A stretch of 64,000 nt of DNA, taken from NCBI GenBank assembly GCA_017644425.1, contig JAEPLN010000001.1, forward strand, positions 868,001 to 932,000. The letters are read 5' to 3'. Source of the stretch: Prochlorococcus marinus CUG1433. GTDB lineage: Bacteria; Cyanobacteriota; Cyanobacteriia; PCC-6307; Cyanobiaceae. Shown here in pieces: positions 26,388 to 35,149 of the stretch. Each line of letters starts with the position of its first letter. The first letter of the stretch is position 1. Below the pieces are notes generated by a model. That model searched no databases and was not told where the DNA came from. It worked only from the letters and a program-made list of their open reading frames with translations. The translations under genes and the position numbers were made by a program.

Positions 26388-26804
26388 TTATAAAGTATTT
26401 ACCCCTGGTTCTATATGTTCTAATAAAAAAGGCGTTTTATTTTTTTTAAACCATAAATTTATTTTTGCTTCTTCAAATTTATTAAAAGTAACTTGATTAT
26501 CGTCATCTGGATACGAGTCATAGTCGTAACCAATATAGTATTCTCCTAATTGCTTTCTAACATATTCTCCATCTATCATATCAACGTAATCATCTTCATC
26601 CTCTACTTCAACGTCTTCTACTGCTGCAAGGGAGCGTGGTGTTGCCATAGAAAGAGAAAAAGTGTCCTTATCAATTTTACGTAGTAAGAAACAAATATCT
26701 TCGGTGTAACCTGGGTAAATAGCATGTTCCCAATAGTAAACTTCTTCGCAATCGCCAACTGCCATTTTTTCTCCAAAATTAATCCAAGATTTTAGATAAG
26801 ACAT
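26388..26804 (-). CDS. Unknown acidic protein in the island
   Basis: A 138-residue protein starting at ATG, with a strongly acidic middle (AAVEDVEVEDEDDYVDMIDGEY) and many Tyr. No signal peptide, membrane segment or known motif is visible. It is read in the same direction as the gene at 25741, 77 bases upstream of it. Small acidic proteins in islands are often anti-restriction or DNA-mimic proteins, which would fit next to a type III system, but nothing in the sequence proves that. Confidence 0.6.
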   Translation of the reverse strand: MSYLKSWINFGEKMAVGDCEEVYYWEHAIYPGYTEDICFLLRKIDKDTFSLSMATPRSLAAVEDVEVEDEDDYVDMIDGEYVRKQLGEYYIGYDYDSYPDDDNQVTFNKFEEAKINLWFKKNKTPFLLEHIEPGVNTL

Positions 26805-26886
26805 TTTAGGATCCTTTATTTTATAAATGGAAATTAAAGATAAGTTCCTTTTCCATTAATCAAAAAAATAACATAAAAAAAACAAA

Positions 26887-27085
26887 GTGTAGAGAAATTT
26901 AAAACTCTACGATTTCTCTATAGAGACAGGATTTTCACTCCACGGGAAACCTACGGGAAACCTCGCTGTTGAGATCCATTGCAAATAGGTTATCAGATTT
27001 CCACGGGAAACCTACGGGAAACCCACTTTTTAAGTCTATAACTGGGTTTATAACCTATTCTTCACTCCCACTCAATAGTTCCAGG
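26887..27085 (-). repeat. att-like repeat unit, copy 1, including the guaA 3' end (core 27062-27085)
   Basis: The core is the last eight codons of guaA with its stop (PGTIEWE-stop). To its left lie the tandem arm repeats CCACGGGAAACCTACGGGAA at 27001 and 26940, a perfect 10-base inverted repeat AATAGGTTAT/ATAACCTATT (26984 and 27050), and the dyad GTGTAGAGAAATTT...TCTCTATAGAGAC at 26887. The flank ATAACTGGGTTTA (27038) resembles TATAACTGAGTT of the other copies. This is the presumed primary site. Confidence 0.75.
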
Positions 27086-28648
27086 AGGTTTGCTTGTAAT
27101 ATCATAAACAACTCTATTAACTAATTGAACTTCATTGACTACTCTATTCGAAATTCTCTCTAGAATCGAAAAAGGAATTTTTGACCAGTCTGCCGTCATA
27201 CCATCTTCACTGGATACACAACGTAGAACTATTGGCCATGAATAAGTCCTTTTATCTCCCATAACTCCTACAGTTTTAACTGGCAGTAATACTGCAAAAG
27301 CTTGCCAAATATCATTATAAAGATTGGCATTTTTTATTTCATCTCGCACTATCCAATCTGCATCTCTTAAGCAGTCAAGTTTTTCATTCGTAACTTCTCC
27401 CAAAATTCTTATCGCTAAACCAGGCCCTGGGAATGGATGCCTTTTAATAATTTCATCTGGCAAACCTAAAACAGTTCCCAATTTTCGAACTTCATCCTTA
27501 AAAAGTTTTCTTAATGGTTCAACTAATTTAAATTGTAAATCTTTTGGTAATCCACCAACATTATGATGACTTTTGATTTTTACAGCTATTCTCTCACCTG
27601 TATTAGGATCAATATTTGTACCAGCACTTTCGATGACATCAGGATAGAGAGTACCCTGCGCTAAGTACTGAAAAGGTCCTAGTCTATTACTTTCTTCTTC
27701 AAATACTCTAATAAATTCTTCACCAATAATTTTTCTTTTTTGTTCTGGATCAGTAATTCCTTTTAATTTTTCAATAAACCTTTCCCTAGCATTAATATAT
27801 TCAACCTTAATATGAAATTTTTTATCAAAAAAATTCATCAAAAATTCAGGCTCACCTTTTCTCATAAAACCTTGGTCTATAAACATACATGTAAGCTGAT
27901 TTCCAATTGCTTTATTTAAAAGAAAAGCAAGAGTTGACGAATCAACTCCTCCTGACAAGGCAAGCAAAACTTTCTTATTTCCTACCTGCTCTTTTATTAA
28001 AGGAATAGTTTCCTCTAAAAAGGTTTCTGTTGTCCAATCAGCTGTACAGCAAGAAATTTTATATACAAAATTTTTAATTACCTTCATCCCATACTCTGAA
28101 TGAATAACTTCAGGATGAAATTGAACCCCAAATAATTTTTTTCTCTCATTTGAAATTGCTGCATGAAGTGTGTTCTCAGTATGCGCAATTTTATTAAATC
28201 CACTAGGCAAAGAATTTATTGAATCGCCATGACTCATCCACATAATTGATTTATCCACTACTTCAGAAAAAAGGTCACAATCACAATCTATATTTAAAGG
28301 TGCTCTCCCATACTCAGCTTTTTTAGTTGCTGCAGTTACGGAACCCCCCAGTTCTTTGACCATTAATTGCATTCCATAACATATACCAAGAATAGGAATA
28401 TCTAAATCAAAAATTTTTTTGTCGCATTTTGGAGCATTTTGATCATATACAGAATTTGGTCCCCCACTCAATATTATCCCTCGAGGATTAATATTTTGAA
28501 TTTCTTCAATTGATATATAGTTACTTACTACAAGAGAAAAAACATAGGTTTCTCTTATTCTTCTAGCAATCAATTCAGAATATTGAGATCCAAAATCTAA
28601 AATTAATATTGAAGGATCTCTTTCTTGTTTTGAAGATTTTTTACTCAT
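27062..28648 (-). CDS. guaA: GMP synthase (glutamine-hydrolysing)
   Basis: A 528-residue enzyme that converts XMP to GMP with ATP and glutamine-derived ammonia, the last step of GMP synthesis. The N-terminal glutaminase has [10 protein letters not shown] (Cys90) and the QFHPEV His/Glu pair. The ATP-pyrophosphatase domain has the P-loop [11 protein letters not shown], and the C-terminal dimerisation domain ends in KPPGTIEWE. The gene is complete, but its 3' end doubles as the first of several repeated att-like sites to its left, so it marks the border between core genome and island. Confidence 0.97.
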   Translation of the reverse strand: MSKKSSKQERDPSILILDFGSQYSELIARRIRETYVFSLVVSNYISIEEIQNINPRGIILSGGPNSVYDQNAPKCDKKIFDLDIPILGICYGMQLMVKELGGSVTAATKKAEYGRAPLNIDCDCDLFSEVVDKSIMWMSHGDSINSLPSGFNKIAHTENTLHAAISNERKKLFGVQFHPEVIHSEYGMKVIKNFVYKISCCTADWTTETFLEETIPLIKEQVGNKKVLLALSGGVDSSTLAFLLNKAIGNQLTCMFIDQGFMRKGEPEFLMNFFDKKFHIKVEYINARERFIEKLKGITDPEQKRKIIGEEFIRVFEEESNRLGPFQYLAQGTLYPDVIESAGTNIDPNTGERIAVKIKSHHNVGGLPKDLQFKLVEPLRKLFKDEVRKLGTVLGLPDEIIKRHPFPGPGLAIRILGEVTNEKLDCLRDADWIVRDEIKNANLYNDIWQAFAVLLPVKTVGVMGDKRTYSWPIVLRCVSSEDGMTADWSKIPFSILERISNRVVNEVQLVNRVVYDITSKPPGTIEWE

Positions 28649-28695
28649 GTATAAAAGTTAGCTCAATTTATTTAAAAAGCCTAATTAATAAAAAA

Positions 28696-29814
28696 TTAAT
28701 CGCCTTGAAAATAAGAAATATAATCTTTACCATTTTTTCCAAACCATCTTATTTTCCTCTTTCTATCAAAAATAATTGCTGCAATCTTCATATTAGTTTT
28801 TGTATATCTATTAACATATGCAAAGGAGCGCTTTTCAATTGTATTAGATAAATTTTGGAATAATTTATCAGTTATAGATTTATTAAATCCTTCAAGTAGT
28901 CGTAATGCATCCTCAAGATTATTTAATTGAGATAAATCAACTATGATTTCAGGTGGTAACTTTTCTTGAACGGCTAAATAAACAAGAATCTCAATTCTTG
29001 CATCAGCTAAATGATTATGTGTATGAAAAATACCACCAGCTAATTTAATTAATTTCCCGTGATAACCAAAGAGAATTACAGTCTTAACATTTTTTATTGC
29101 AGCATCAACTATTAATGGTCCTATCCAATTTCCAACTTTGATAATTGGTAATTTAACATTATGCGTTTTTGCCAAATTCAACCCATTCTCACCAATAACA
29201 AAAACAACTTTATCTTTAAAATTATTTTTTATTAACTTTGCCAGCTTTGTTTTAGCCTCCTCTAGTTGGTCAGGTGACGCACTCGAATAAGTCTCAGCAG
29301 AAGTTCCAATAATCGATAATCCATCCACAATACCAAATGACTTATTACTAGTTCTTTCAGCTAAAAACTCTCCATTTGGAAAAATAATTTCTAATTTCAA
29401 ATTAAATCCCTTTGGAATAGTATCCAATAAATTTTCATACAAAACTTCTTTAGCAAAATCAGAAATACATATCTCTGATGTATTTACTTTTTTACCTACA
29501 CCCGATCCAGCAATAATATTTATTGGATTTATTGGAACAGAATTATTAAAAGAAATTTTTTCTAAAGAAGCTATTGTCCATATTTCTAAGTTTTGTGTAA
29601 TGTCAAGCTCTAAGCCTGACTTTGCAAAGGAAATCCCTAATGCATGCGAGTCATCTTGAAACAAACCAACGGAATGAATTTCGATTTTTATTTCTTTTTT
29701 TTCATTAGGAATTTTTATTAATTCAAAATTCTCAAATGGTAACCCTACTAGCTTTTTTAATGCTGACTTAGCAGCTCCAGCAACCCACAAAGGTAAAGAA
29801 AATCCTTTTTTCAA
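28696..29814 (-). CDS. cbiD: Cobalt-precorrin-5B C1-methyltransferase
   Basis: A 372-residue CbiD, which methylates C1 of cobalt-precorrin-5B in anaerobic-type cobalamin (here pseudocobalamin) synthesis. Family features include LPLWVAGAAKSALKKL at the start, the NIIAGSGVGKKV segment and GWHGKLIKLAGG-like FGYHGKLIKLAGGIFHTHNH later. The start looks like TTG. Length fits the family (about 370). It lies 47 bases upstream of guaA and is divergent from the aminotransferase gene. Confidence 0.93.
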   Translation of the reverse strand: MKKGFSLPLWVAGAAKSALKKLVGLPFENFELIKIPNEKKEIKIEIHSVGLFQDDSHALGISFAKSGLELDITQNLEIWTIASLEKISFNNSVPINPINIIAGSGVGKKVNTSEICISDFAKEVLYENLLDTIPKGFNLKLEIIFPNGEFLAERTSNKSFGIVDGLSIIGTSAETYSSASPDQLEEAKTKLAKLIKNNFKDKVVFVIGENGLNLAKTHNVKLPIIKVGNWIGPLIVDAAIKNVKTVILFGYHGKLIKLAGGIFHTHNHLADARIEILVYLAVQEKLPPEIIVDLSQLNNLEDALRLLEGFNKSITDKLFQNLSNTIEKRSFAYVNRYTKTNMKIAAIIFDRKRKIRWFGKNGKDYISYFQGD

Positions 29815-29874
29815 ATCAAGTAATTGAAAAATATATAATGAGAACTAATCTAAGAATGACCTATTTAATAAAAA

Positions 29875-31038
29875 GTGGCCATACAACAAAAATTATCATT
29901 GATGATTCCTGGACCCACACCAGTTCCAGAAAAAGTTTTACAAGCATTAAGCAAGCATCCAATAGGTCATCGCAGTAAAGAATTTCAAGATCTCGTAGAA
30001 AGTACTACTAAAAATTTACAGTGGCTTCATCAAACTCAAAATGATGTTCTAACAATTACTGGTAGCGGAACTGCCGCTATGGAGGCTGGAATAATAAACA
30101 CCTTAAGCAAAGGAGATAAAGTAATTTGCGGAGAAAATGGAAAATTTGGTGAAAGATGGGTAAAAGTTGCTAAGGAATTTGGCTTAGAAGTCATAAAAAT
30201 TGAATCTGAATGGGGTACTCCACTTCATCCAGAAAAATTCAAAAAAGTATTAGAGGCAGATGAACGGAAGGAGATAAAGGCTGTTATATTAACACATTCT
30301 GAAACTTCAACAGGAGTAATTAACGATCTAGAAACTATAAGTAGATATATTCGGGAACATGATACAGCTCTATCAATTATTGACTGCGTTACAAGTCTTG
30401 GCGCTTGCAATGTACCAGTGGATGAATGGCAGTTGGATATCGTTGCTTCAGGCTCTCAAAAGGGATACATGATACCTCCAGGCCTTAGTTTTATATCAAT
30501 GAGCCAAAAAGCATGGGAAGCTGCAGAAAATTCTAATTTACCCAAATTTTATTTAGACTTAAAATCGTACAAGAAGAGTCTTTTAAGTAATAGTAATCCG
30601 TATACTCCAGCGGTGAATTTGGTTTTTGCTTTAGACGAAGCTTTAAAAATGATGAGAGAAGAAGGCTTAGATAACATTTTCTTCAGGCACAACAAACATA
30701 AATTAGCAATGAGCAATGCAGTAAAGGCCCTAAATCTAAAATTATTTGCTGATGAAAAATATTTAAGCCCTTCGATTACTGCAATAAAAACTGGAGAAAT
30801 GGATGCTGAAGAATTTAGAAAAACTATAAAAAATAAATTTGATATTTTACTTGCTGGTGGTCAAGATCATTTAAAAGGAAAAATATTTAGAGTGGGTCAT
30901 CTAGGTTATGTTAATGATAGGGATATAATCACAGTAGTTTCTGCGATCAGTAAAACTCTTCTTGATCTAAAGAAGATTACAGCCCAACAAGCTGGAGAAG
31001 CATTAGTTGTGGCGTCTAAATATCTTGACGAAAGTTGA
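29875..31038 (+). CDS. Class V aminotransferase (serine-pyruvate/alanine-glyoxylate type)
   Basis: A 387-residue PLP enzyme starting at GTG. It begins with PGPTPVPEKVLQAL and contains the Schiff-base Lys in GSQKGYMIPPG. These enzymes move amino groups among serine, alanine and glyoxylate, and in cyanobacteria they serve photorespiratory glyoxylate use. Homologues are often mislabelled 'soluble hydrogenase small subunit'; there is no hydrogenase motif here. It is divergent from cbiD, with only 60 bases between them, so the two promoters must be close together. Confidence 0.9.
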   Translation: MAIQQKLSLMIPGPTPVPEKVLQALSKHPIGHRSKEFQDLVESTTKNLQWLHQTQNDVLTITGSGTAAMEAGIINTLSKGDKVICGENGKFGERWVKVAKEFGLEVIKIESEWGTPLHPEKFKKVLEADERKEIKAVILTHSETSTGVINDLETISRYIREHDTALSIIDCVTSLGACNVPVDEWQLDIVASGSQKGYMIPPGLSFISMSQKAWEAAENSNLPKFYLDLKSYKKSLLSNSNPYTPAVNLVFALDEALKMMREEGLDNIFFRHNKHKLAMSNAVKALNLKLFADEKYLSPSITAIKTGEMDAEEFRKTIKNKFDILLAGGQDHLKGKIFRVGHLGYVNDRDIITVVSAISKTLLDLKKITAQQAGEALVVASKYLDES

Positions 31039-31039
31039 G

Positions 31040-31237
31040 TTAGGTACCTGGCTCTTCAACATTTCCGCCTAATTCAACAATCTTTTTTCTAAGAACAATT
31101 GATTTTTTTTCATCACCTTTAGTTTGAGCAATTGCAAGTGCAAACTCTAATTTTTCAAGCTGGTGACCGCCCTCAAAAAAAGATAATTTTTTCTTTATGC
31201 GCTCTTTTTTTGCTCTATAAGAAATTTGTGAAGACAT
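31040..31237 (-). CDS. Small conserved-looking protein, unknown
   Basis: A 65-residue basic protein starting at ATG, with no signal or membrane segment. It is predicted to be two helices (SYRAKKERIKKKLSFFEGG and LEKLEFALAIAQTKGDEKKSIVLRKKIVELGG). It ends one base after the aminotransferase stop, on the opposite strand. A clear protein-like composition and a good position suggest a real gene. The function is unknown. Confidence 0.65.
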   Translation of the reverse strand: MSSQISYRAKKERIKKKLSFFEGGHQLEKLEFALAIAQTKGDEKKSIVLRKKIVELGGNVEEPGT

Positions 31238-31368
31238 AATGTTTTCTCTTTAATTATATTATGCCAACAAAACGGGCCATTACGAGAGCAAACAAAAATA
31301 AAATATGAATATAAACTCAAGCAAAAAAAATTTTTTCTAATATTAAGACCAAACAACCACAAAAATTC

Positions 31369-31881
31369 ATGTTGAACATAAATCTAATCTATTACCTAAT
31401 TGCAGGTGGAATTTTTGGAGCTTTAGCATTAAAAACAGGTATACCAGCAGCTCCTCTTGCAGGCGCTTTATTAGGGGCAAGCATACTCAGCATCAGTGGC
31501 AAACTGGAAACAGCGGAGTGGCCAATTGGCACTAGAACAATATTAGAAATAGGCATTGGAACAGTTATTGGCACATCATTAACTCAAGACTCATTAGTTG
31601 ACCTTCAAAATTTATGGCGACCTGCTATCCTGATAACCTTTACTTTAGTTATGACAGGCTTAGCAATTGGATTATGGACGAGCAGATTACTTAAAATAGA
31701 TGTTATTACAACAATTCTAGGGGCTGCTCCTGGAGGTATTAGCGGCATGAGTCTTGTGGGATCTGAATATGGAGTAGGAGCTGCAGTAGCAACTTTACAC
31801 GCAGTAAGATTAATTACTGTACTTTTAATTCTTCCATTAGTTGTGAAATGTTTAAATTTATTTGGAGTAATTAAATCTTAA
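31369..31881 (+). CDS. AbrB-duplication family membrane protein
   Basis: A 170-residue integral membrane protein with about five hydrophobic segments. The patterns GGIFGALALKTGIPAAPLAGALLGA and LGAAPGGISGMSLVGSEYGVGAAVATLHAVRL match one repeat of the membrane AbrB-duplication family (COG3180, sometimes labelled 'ammonia monooxygenase'). Full-length members have two such repeats (about 350 residues); this is a single-repeat form, common in picocyanobacteria. Its role, perhaps transport, is not known. Confidence 0.82.
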   Translation: MLNINLIYYLIAGGIFGALALKTGIPAAPLAGALLGASILSISGKLETAEWPIGTRTILEIGIGTVIGTSLTQDSLVDLQNLWRPAILITFTLVMTGLAIGLWTSRLLKIDVITTILGAAPGGISGMSLVGSEYGVGAAVATLHAVRLITVLLILPLVVKCLNLFGVIKS

Positions 31882-31937
31882 ATTTCTATAGACATATTTC
31901 CAAAAAAAGATATTTTAAAATAAAAGATTCAATTTTT

Positions 31938-32390
31938 ATGCAAAGACCAAGGCATAACAAATTAATATTATTAATTCTAGGAATTTTTAGTCCATTAGCC
32001 CTGGAAACTCATAAGGTACACTCAAGTTCATTTGGAGCAGAAATTTTTTGTACCATGAGAGAAGGTGGAAATGATCACGAAAGTAGTTGGGATGCAGCAT
32101 ATACATATATAAAAAAACAGAAGGGAGGATTGTTCAAAGTTTCACCTAAAAATGCAGCTGCGCAAATTACCGAAACAGTTATAAGAGAAAAAGGCGAATT
32201 TAAATATTGCGTTCAATACTTAGATAATCTGCACCCAAATAGGAAACTAATAAGAGATCTGGAAAAACAAGAAGAAATTAAAGAAAAACAAGCAAAAGAA
32301 AGAGCGGACAAAAGAAAAAAACTAGAAAAAGAATTAGAAGAAACAAATGAAGAATTTACTGATGAAACTCTTGAAAGATATAGTTATTAA
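31938..32390 (+). CDS. Secreted protein with charged coiled-coil tail, unknown
   Basis: A 150-residue protein. The N-terminus (LILLILGIFSPLALETHKVHS) works as a signal peptide. A small domain follows with two cysteines (IFCTMREGGNDHESSWDAAYTYIKKQ and FKYCVQYLDNL). The last 55 residues are a highly charged Glu/Lys helix (KQEEIKEKQAKERADKRKKLEKELEE) likely to form a coiled coil. The gene lies 56 bases after the AbrB-type gene in the same direction. No function is known. Confidence 0.75.
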   Translation: MQRPRHNKLILLILGIFSPLALETHKVHSSSFGAEIFCTMREGGNDHESSWDAAYTYIKKQKGGLFKVSPKNAAAQITETVIREKGEFKYCVQYLDNLHPNRKLIRDLEKQEEIKEKQAKERADKRKKLEKELEETNEEFTDETLERYSY

Positions 32391-32552
32391 AAGTTTTAAT
32401 TTAGGAAATAACTACAAAAAATTTTTCAAAATATAATTTTGTATCTAACAACACTAAATTTACTTTTTGCTTAAGAATTACGCCTAAAAATAATAAATAA
32501 ATATTGACTTTCAATAAATTCAAGCCATTATTTATTTAATTAAATAGTCTGA

Positions 32553-32951
32553 ATGCATATTAATGATGCGGTGTTTTTAGAGGATTTATGTCCTAAGTTC
32601 AGATTTAGACAGTGGCGAAAATCTATTCACAGATTTACAGGAAAAAGTTGTATATATTGCGGAAAGCCATCTGAATCAATCGACCATGTATTGCCACGTA
32701 GCCAAGGGGGCTTAAGTACAACAGAAAACTGCGTGCCTGCATGTCTCTCCTGCAATGGCGACAAATCAGATGAAAATGCTTTGTATTGGTATAGAAGGCA
32801 AAAATTTTATGATCCCAGAAGAGCTATGGCTATAAGAGCATGGTTAGAAGGAGATTTAAGATTAGCTATAAGATTATTGCAATGGGCTAGTCCAAATTTT
32901 AAGCAAAGTAAGAAAAATTACAAAAAAGACTCAGATTTTAAAGTAGCTTAA
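32553..32951 (+). CDS. HNH endonuclease family protein
   Basis: A 132-residue protein with a compact HNH domain. The two zinc-binding CxxC pairs (CIYCGKPS and CLSCNGDKS) bracket SIDHVLPRSQGGLSTTENCVPA, which carries the catalytic His and Asn. HNH proteins of this size are single-domain nucleases. There is no intron or phage context here, and the gene sits among core genes, so it is probably a resident enzyme, perhaps for repair. The stop adjoins the end of the next gene on the opposite strand. Confidence 0.85.
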   Translation: MHINDAVFLEDLCPKFRFRQWRKSIHRFTGKSCIYCGKPSESIDHVLPRSQGGLSTTENCVPACLSCNGDKSDENALYWYRRQKFYDPRRAMAIRAWLEGDLRLAIRLLQWASPNFKQSKKNYKKDSDFKVA

Positions 32952-33194
32952 CTACCAAACATTACATAATTTTCTAGAATTATGAGCTTCACATATATTT
33001 TCTAGTTCTTTTGGCGATTCTGGAAATATTAAAATTGTAGTCAATGAAATGAGAACAACAAATAATCTTTGATAAACTTTAAAGTTAATTGAATTAACTT
33101 CTTTTTCTCTCAGGTGAGTATAACTTTTGCTAATGCAAAAAATGTTTCTTTTTAAATCAGACTTTAAGGCTATTTTCATTATTAAATAATACAT
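32952..33194 (-). CDS. Small single-pass membrane protein, unknown
   Basis: An 80-residue frame starting at ATG, with one hydrophobic segment (LFVVLISLTTILIF) followed by a short tail with two cysteines (ENICEAHNSRKLCNVW). A shorter start after the KEVNSINFK stretch would give a cleaner small membrane protein. It is tightly convergent with the HNH gene and divergent from the next, with only 20 bases between. The function is unknown; the tail looks conserved and protein-like. Confidence 0.55.
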   Translation of the reverse strand: MYYLIMKIALKSDLKRNIFCISKSYTHLREKEVNSINFKVYQRLFVVLISLTTILIFPESPKELENICEAHNSRKLCNVW

Positions 33195-33214
33195 ATGTAC
33201 TACTCTAATATCTT

Positions 33215-34093
33215 ATGAAGAATTTTGCAAGTAAACTAGGGAATAAAAAAAAATTTTTAATCTTAGGATGTGGTTTTAGCGGTAGTTTCTTTGCAAAAAC
33301 CATAAGAAAATTTGGTTGTACTGCCCTAACAAGTTCGAGATCTGAGAACAAAGATCCAAATAGTTTCATATTTAACAGTGAAAAAGACATAGTTCCTGAT
33401 GAAAAAATTTTTGATGGAGTTACACATATTCTTAGTTGCATACCTCCCGACAAAAATGGTAACGATCCTGTACTAGAAAGTCTTCAAAGTAAACTGCAAA
33501 ATTTATCCCTTGAATGGGTTGGATATTTATCTACTACAGGAGTATATGGAAACACAGAAGGTGATTGGGTATCCGAGATTGACAAGCCTAATCCGCTACA
33601 AAAAAGAAGCCATAATAGATTAAATTGCGAAAAAAAATGGATTGAATCAGGTTTGCCTGTGCAAATTTTTAGGCTACCCGGTATTTATGGTCCTGGAAGA
33701 TCCACATTTGAAGCAATCAGAAATCAAAAAATTCGAGTTATTTCTAAAAAAGATCAAGTATTTTCAAGAATTCATGTTGCTGACATTACTAATGCAATTA
33801 TTCATGTATTAGAAAATAAAGAATCTTTAAAGTTCTACCAAATTATTAATATTGCTGATGATGAACCTTGTTCTCAATTAGCAGTTATTCAATATTGTTA
33901 CGAACTACTTGGTTTAAAAATGCCAGCACCAATATTATTCGAGGAAGCAAAAAATGAATTATCACCTATAGCTAAATCTTTTTGGATGGAAAACAGAAGA
34001 GTTTCTAATAAACTATTGTGCGAAACAATTGGATATAAACTAATTTATAAAAACTATAAATTAGGCTTAAAAAACTGTTTTTTAAATAGTTAA
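33215..34093 (+). CDS. NAD(P)-dependent epimerase/dehydratase-like protein
   Basis: A 292-residue protein with an N-terminal Rossmann motif in atypical form (FLILGCGFSGSFFAKTIRKFG). The short-chain dehydrogenase features are LSTTGVYGNTEGDWVSE and a later FRLPGIYGPGRS, matching the extended atypical SDR group (YeeZ-like). The usual catalytic YxxxK is not obvious, so the function may be binding rather than catalysis. It is read in the same direction as pdxA, which starts 21 bases later, so they may share a transcript. Confidence 0.82.
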   Translation: MKNFASKLGNKKKFLILGCGFSGSFFAKTIRKFGCTALTSSRSENKDPNSFIFNSEKDIVPDEKIFDGVTHILSCIPPDKNGNDPVLESLQSKLQNLSLEWVGYLSTTGVYGNTEGDWVSEIDKPNPLQKRSHNRLNCEKKWIESGLPVQIFRLPGIYGPGRSTFEAIRNQKIRVISKKDQVFSRIHVADITNAIIHVLENKESLKFYQIINIADDEPCSQLAVIQYCYELLGLKMPAPILFEEAKNELSPIAKSFWMENRRVSNKLLCETIGYKLIYKNYKLGLKNCFLNS

Positions 34094-34114
34094 AAAATAA
34101 ATTTTTCACTTTTC

Positions 34115-35149
34115 ATGAATATTAAAAATACAAAGAATAAAATGAAAATTGTAATAAGCGTCGGTGATGAATCTGGTATAGGACCTGAAATAATTTTAAA
34201 AGCTCTTTATTCTCATGAGATATTTGGAAATATTGACTTTATTGTGGTCGGTTCAAAAAAAAATCTGCAAAATTCATATACTCATCTTAAAAGTCTAGGA
34301 TTAGAAAATATCGCAAATCCTAATAAATTAGAAATTCATGATCTCGAAATTTCTTCTTCAAATATTGAATCTAAATCAAGTTATGGTGATTCAAGTTTCT
34401 ATTATTTAACAAAAGCAATAGAAATTGTAAAACAATATCCTAATTCAGCTCTTGTTACAGGCCCTATTTGCAAGAAATCATGGTCACTAGCAGGCCATCA
34501 CTTCTCCGGGCAGACTGAAGTGTTAGCAAAATCATGTGGAGTAAAAAATTTTGGAATGTTATTCACAGCTAAATCACCAATTACAAATTGGAGATTCAAT
34601 ACTTTACTAGCTACCACCCACATAGCACTTTCTGAGGTTCCAAAGAAACTTAATACAAAATTAATCCACGCTAAATTAGATCTTTTTAAAGAATTTTGTA
34701 TCACATACAATAGAAATCCCATTTTAAAAGTTGCGGGATTAAACCCGCATAGTGGCGAAGAGGGAATTCTAGGTAATGAAGAAAAAGATTGGCTTAATGA
34801 AGCAGTGATTTCTTGGAATAAAAAAAATAGAGACATTAAATTACTAGGACCTTTATCGCCAGATAGTTGTTGGAATTCATCTGCAAAAGCTTGGAAAGAT
34901 AAAACTTCTGAAAAACATGATGGGATTCTTGCTATGTATCACGATCAAGGTTTAATACCAATGAAGATTATTGCTCTTAATTACTCAGTCAATACCACAA
35001 TAGGTTTACCTTTTATAAGAACATCTCCAGATCATGGAACAGGATTTGATATTGCTGGAAAAGGAATAGCTCAATCACAAAGCATGATTGAAGCTATAAA
35101 AACTGCTATAGAAATGACTAAAAATTCAAGATTATTTAACACGCATTAA
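34115..35149 (+). CDS. pdxA: 4-hydroxythreonine-4-phosphate dehydrogenase
   Basis: A 344-residue enzyme of the de novo pyridoxal phosphate pathway; it oxidises 4-phosphohydroxy-L-threonine with NAD(P)+. The family segments are GDESGIGPEIILKAL at the start, LVTGPICKKSW, AGLNPHSGEEG and the metal-binding MYHDQGLIPMK and SPDHGTGFDIAGKG. A more internal start at MKIVISVGDESG (nine codons in) is possible. The 3' end overlaps the end of accB by 18 bases on the opposite strand. Confidence 0.95.
   Translation: MNIKNTKNKMKIVISVGDESGIGPEIILKALYSHEIFGNIDFIVVGSKKNLQNSYTHLKSLGLENIANPNKLEIHDLEISSSNIESKSSYGDSSFYYLTKAIEIVKQYPNSALVTGPICKKSWSLAGHHFSGQTEVLAKSCGVKNFGMLFTAKSPITNWRFNTLLATTHIALSEVPKKLNTKLIHAKLDLFKEFCITYNRNPILKVAGLNPHSGEEGILGNEEKDWLNEAVISWNKKNRDIKLLGPLSPDSCWNSSAKAWKDKTSEKHDGILAMYHDQGLIPMKIIALNYSVNTTIGLPFIRTSPDHGTGFDIAGKGIAQSQSMIEAIKTAIEMTKNSRLFNTH

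Noticed and set aside
29875-31038. Soluble hydrogenase small subunit
   Set aside because: Common database label, but the PLP lysine segment and aminotransferase class V motifs show an aminotransferase.
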